Shown piece after piece: positions 61,986-64,000 of a stretch of DNA of 64,000 bases (its first letter is position 1; each line of letters starts with the position of its first letter). The notes beneath the pieces are model-generated. The model was not told the origin of the DNA. It searched no databases and saw only the letters and a program-made list of their open reading frames with translations. Source of the DNA: Spirosoma sp. KUDC1026 (GTDB taxonomy: Bacteria > Bacteroidota > Bacteroidia > Cytophagales > Spirosomataceae); assembly GCF_013375035.1 (NCBI RefSeq), contig NZ_CP056032.1, positions 62,001 through 126,000 of the forward strand. The letters are read 5' to 3'. The position numbers were made by a program, and so were the translations under genes.

Positions 61986-64000
61986 ACGCGCTCGACTACT
62001 TCCTGAAAGCCAACCTCTACGGTCTGCTGTTGGCGGGCTGTTATGTCCTGCTGCTGCGTCGGCACACGTTTTTCGGCCTCAACCGGATTTACCTGCTGGC
62101 ATCTGCCGTTCTGTCGCTGGTGCTGCCGCTGGCAACCCTGCCCAGTGAGGCACCGGAAACTCTGCCTATCCCCACGGGGGTGATCATCCTACCGGCCACA
62201 ATCGCACCCGCAGAGACTGGCCCCGACTGGGCGGTCTGGGGCGCATGGGGGTACGGAGTCGTTGCGCTGGTACTTCTGGCAGCCCTGCTAACACGGGTGT
62301 TCAGCCTGCTACGTACCATCCGGCAGTCAGAAAAAATTGATTACAGTGATCATATACAGGTCTTACCAACCAATTCTGCCACCCCAACCTTCTCCTTTTT
62401 TCAATACGTCGTGCTCAGCCCCGCCGACCGGGATAATGCGCTGATTCTCCAGCACGAACTGGTTCACGTTCGGCAGTGGCACAGCGTCGACGTACTGGCG
62501 ATGCAGGTCTTGCGTAGTCTGTTCTGGGCCTGTCCGGCGCTGTGGCTGCTGGAGCGGGCGCTCCGGCAGGTGCACGAGTTCCTGGCCGATCAGCAGGCGT
62601 CGGCGTACGAACGCAATTATGCCCGGTTGCTGGTCGATTATAGTTTTGGCCTCCAGCCCGTATCTCTGGCAAACGGCTTCTTTAATCCGTCGCTGCTCAA
62701 ACAGCGTATCCAGATGCTTCAGCAGCGGGCTACGAGCCGATGGGCATTAGGCAAATACGTCCTGATTGCCCCGCTGGTACTGAGTCTGCTGGCAATGACG
62801 ACGGCGCGGGATGAGATCACGGATCTTGTAGCAGATCGGGTTTCTGGCCAGTCAATTACCGTATCAGGGCGGGTAATTAATGCTGCTGATGGTAAGGCTA
62901 TTTCTGGTGCTGTTGTCATGAATGGAACTAAAGCTGCTACTACCAACCAGAATGGATTTTATAAGCTCAGCAATATTGATTCAAGAGGAAAACTTGTGAT
63001 TAGTTCATTAGGTTACCGAACGGATATACTCCTGTTGACTAGCTTATCCAAACGGATAAAGCATAATGCATTAACGCTGAATCCTAGCCTAACTCCCACC
63101 TTGGAAGACGAGCTTCCTGCCATGGGTTCTACCTCTGATTACAAAGCCGTTAAGCCTAATCCATCGATGCCCTTGAAGATTGTACCTACTCGTATTGTAA
63201 AAAATGGAGTAGTATTTACCGCTGCGTCCGAGCCGGCTATATTCCCAACAGGAGTCCCAGGTCTGATGAATTACGTGGCTCATAACTTACACTATCCTAC
63301 TAAAGCTAGAGCCGCAGGTTTGGAAGGAGATGTTTATGTCACGTTTACTATTTCGCCAACCGGTAAAGTAAAAGATGCGAAAGTAAATAGAACGCTTAAA
63401 TCTGTTGGTGGGGGTTGCGAAGAAGAGGCCATTCGTGTGGTAAGCAAAATGCCGAACTGGATACCTGCTAAACAAAACGGGCAACCTGTAACCGTGCGTT
63501 ATCAAATTCCAATTCGTTTTGAACTGGAAAATCTCGATGCTAATCGAGAAGTCATTAGTCAGCCTGCGGGCAACGCAAGGGTTGTTTCCGGAAAGGTAGT
63601 CAGCGCAGTCGATGGGAAAGGTCTGCCGGGGGCCACGATCATTATTAAAGATCAGACAAGGGGTACGACAACAAATGCGAAGGGCGAATACAAAATCAAT
63701 ACGTCGCCATCGGAATCCCTGATTTTTAGTTTTGTTGGCTTTAAATCTCAGCTTATCAAAGTGGCCAATCGATCTGTCATCAACGTAGCCCTGGCAACGG
63801 AATCTCCGGCAGTCAATAAAAAGAAAGTAACGGCCGCTCCCGCTACCAAACAGCCCGAATCACGCTCGTTTGTCGCCGTCAACGACAAGGGAAATGCCCA
63901 CTTAACTATCTACAGCGAGGGAAGTTCTCGGACGTATTCGCTGCCGGATTCAATGCGAAAGACGAAGGTCTCAGTAAAGGCTCCTTCGGGCGCAAAGCCT
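61982..64000 (+). CDS. M56-family (BlaR1-like) peptidase fused to carboxypeptidase-regulatory and TonB domains, 3' end missing
   Basis: The frame starts at 61982 and runs past the window end, 673 codons so far. Three N-terminal membrane helices are visible. The metal site HELVH is at about residue 158, and a fourth helix (LIAPLVLSLLAM) at about 255. A carboxypeptidase-regulatory-like domain follows (about 285-360, ITVSGRVINAADGKAISG), then a TonB_C-like domain (about 425-520, GLEGDVYVTFTISPTGKV), and a second regulatory-like domain (about 535-605, VSGKVVSAVDGKGLPGATII). M56/TonB fusions are known in Bacteroidota; the double sandwich is less usual. The DNA from about 62830 to 63570 is more AT-rich than that around it. 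Confidence 0.85.
   Translation, partial: MNALDYFLKANLYGLLLAGCYVLLLRRHTFFGLNRIYLLASAVLSLVLPLATLPSEAPETLPIPTGVIILPATIAPAETGPDWAVWGAWGYGVVALVLLAALLTRVFSLLRTIRQSEKIDYSDHIQVLPTNSATPTFSFFQYVVLSPADRDNALILQHELVHVRQWHSVDVLAMQVLRSLFWACPALWLLERALRQVHEFLADQQASAYERNYARLLVDYSFGLQPVSLANGFFNPSLLKQRIQMLQQRATSRWALGKYVLIAPLVLSLLAMTTARDEITDLVADRVSGQSITVSGRVINAADGKAISGAVVMNGTKAATTNQNGFYKLSNIDSRGKLVISSLGYRTDILLLTSLSKRIKHNALTLNPSLTPTLEDELPAMGSTSDYKAVKPNPSMPLKIVPTRIVKNGVVFTAASEPAIFPTGVPGLMNYVAHNLHYPTKARAAGLEGDVYVTFTISPTGKVKDAKVNRTLKSVGGGCEEEAIRVVSKMPNWIPAKQNGQPVTVRYQIPIRFELENLDANREVISQPAGNARVVSGKVVSAVDGKGLPGATIIIKDQTRGTTTNAKGEYKINTSPSESLIFSFVGFKSQLIKVANRSVINVALATESPAVNKKKVTAAPATKQPESRSFVAVNDKGNAHLTIYSEGSSRTYSLPDSMRKTKVSVKAPSGAKP

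Overview
The window looks like a chromosomal segment of a Cytophagales bacterium (Bacteroidota), most like Spirosoma or a close relative. The signs are a SusC/SusD pair, many lipoproteins with short lipoboxes, TonB-domain proteins fused to MORN-like repeats, and a BlaI/M56 pair. Several promoters read TAnnTTTG or TAnnTTCG, the Bacteroidota form. No rRNA, tRNA, CRISPR array, transposase or phage gene was found. The genus is inferred from gene style, not from a marker gene.

Layout. 1-1753 (minus): an efflux operon of an adaptor and a partial TolC-type protein, with a sigma-54-like promoter. 2040-6670: SusC and SusD. 6733-10959 (minus): FAD oxidoreductase, Bor-like lipoprotein, Gfo/Idh/MocA dehydrogenase and two small unknowns. 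11068-15044: a segmental duplication with three related small lipoproteins, a dead alcohol-dehydrogenase tail and a MscS-channel fragment around an APC permease. 14853-17550 (minus): intact alcohol dehydrogenase and an orphan McrB-like ATPase. 17723-19271: a lipoprotein and a small outer-membrane protein. 19391-23276 (minus): S41 protease and acetoacetate-CoA ligase. 23514-26206: a pseudouridine synthase with a very long repetitive N-terminus, then deoC. 26381-30182 (minus): GH3 glycosidase and KgtP-like transporter. 30383-33344: a TonB/MORN/TonB gene and a paralogue broken by an in-frame stop. 33404-36552: gcvT, comB and a PQQ-type sugar dehydrogenase. 36594-41655: esterase, membrane glycosyltransferase-like protein, BrkB protein, cyclophilin and SDR. 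41733-49049: the ohrR-ohr operon, an EmrAB-TolC-type efflux operon with a divergent MarR regulator, and a semialdehyde dehydrogenase. 49936-54511 (minus): treZ-treY, which makes trehalose from maltodextrin. 55119-58870: a three-subunit molybdenum hydroxylase of PaoABC type. 58990-64000: SCP2 protein, HAD hydrolase, unknowns, and BlaI with an M56 peptidase fused to carboxypeptidase-regulatory and TonB domains, running off the end.

The most distinctive feature is the punctuation between genes. Long, perfect or near-perfect inverted repeats of at least five unrelated families sit at gene ends. They include a 70-bp perfect palindrome that contains both stop codons of a convergent pair, two hairpins that share a conserved loop, and a hairpin whose one arm is the coding end of the neighbouring gene. 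These elements, the duplicated lipoprotein locus and the fused M56 protein are the best candidates for something undescribed.
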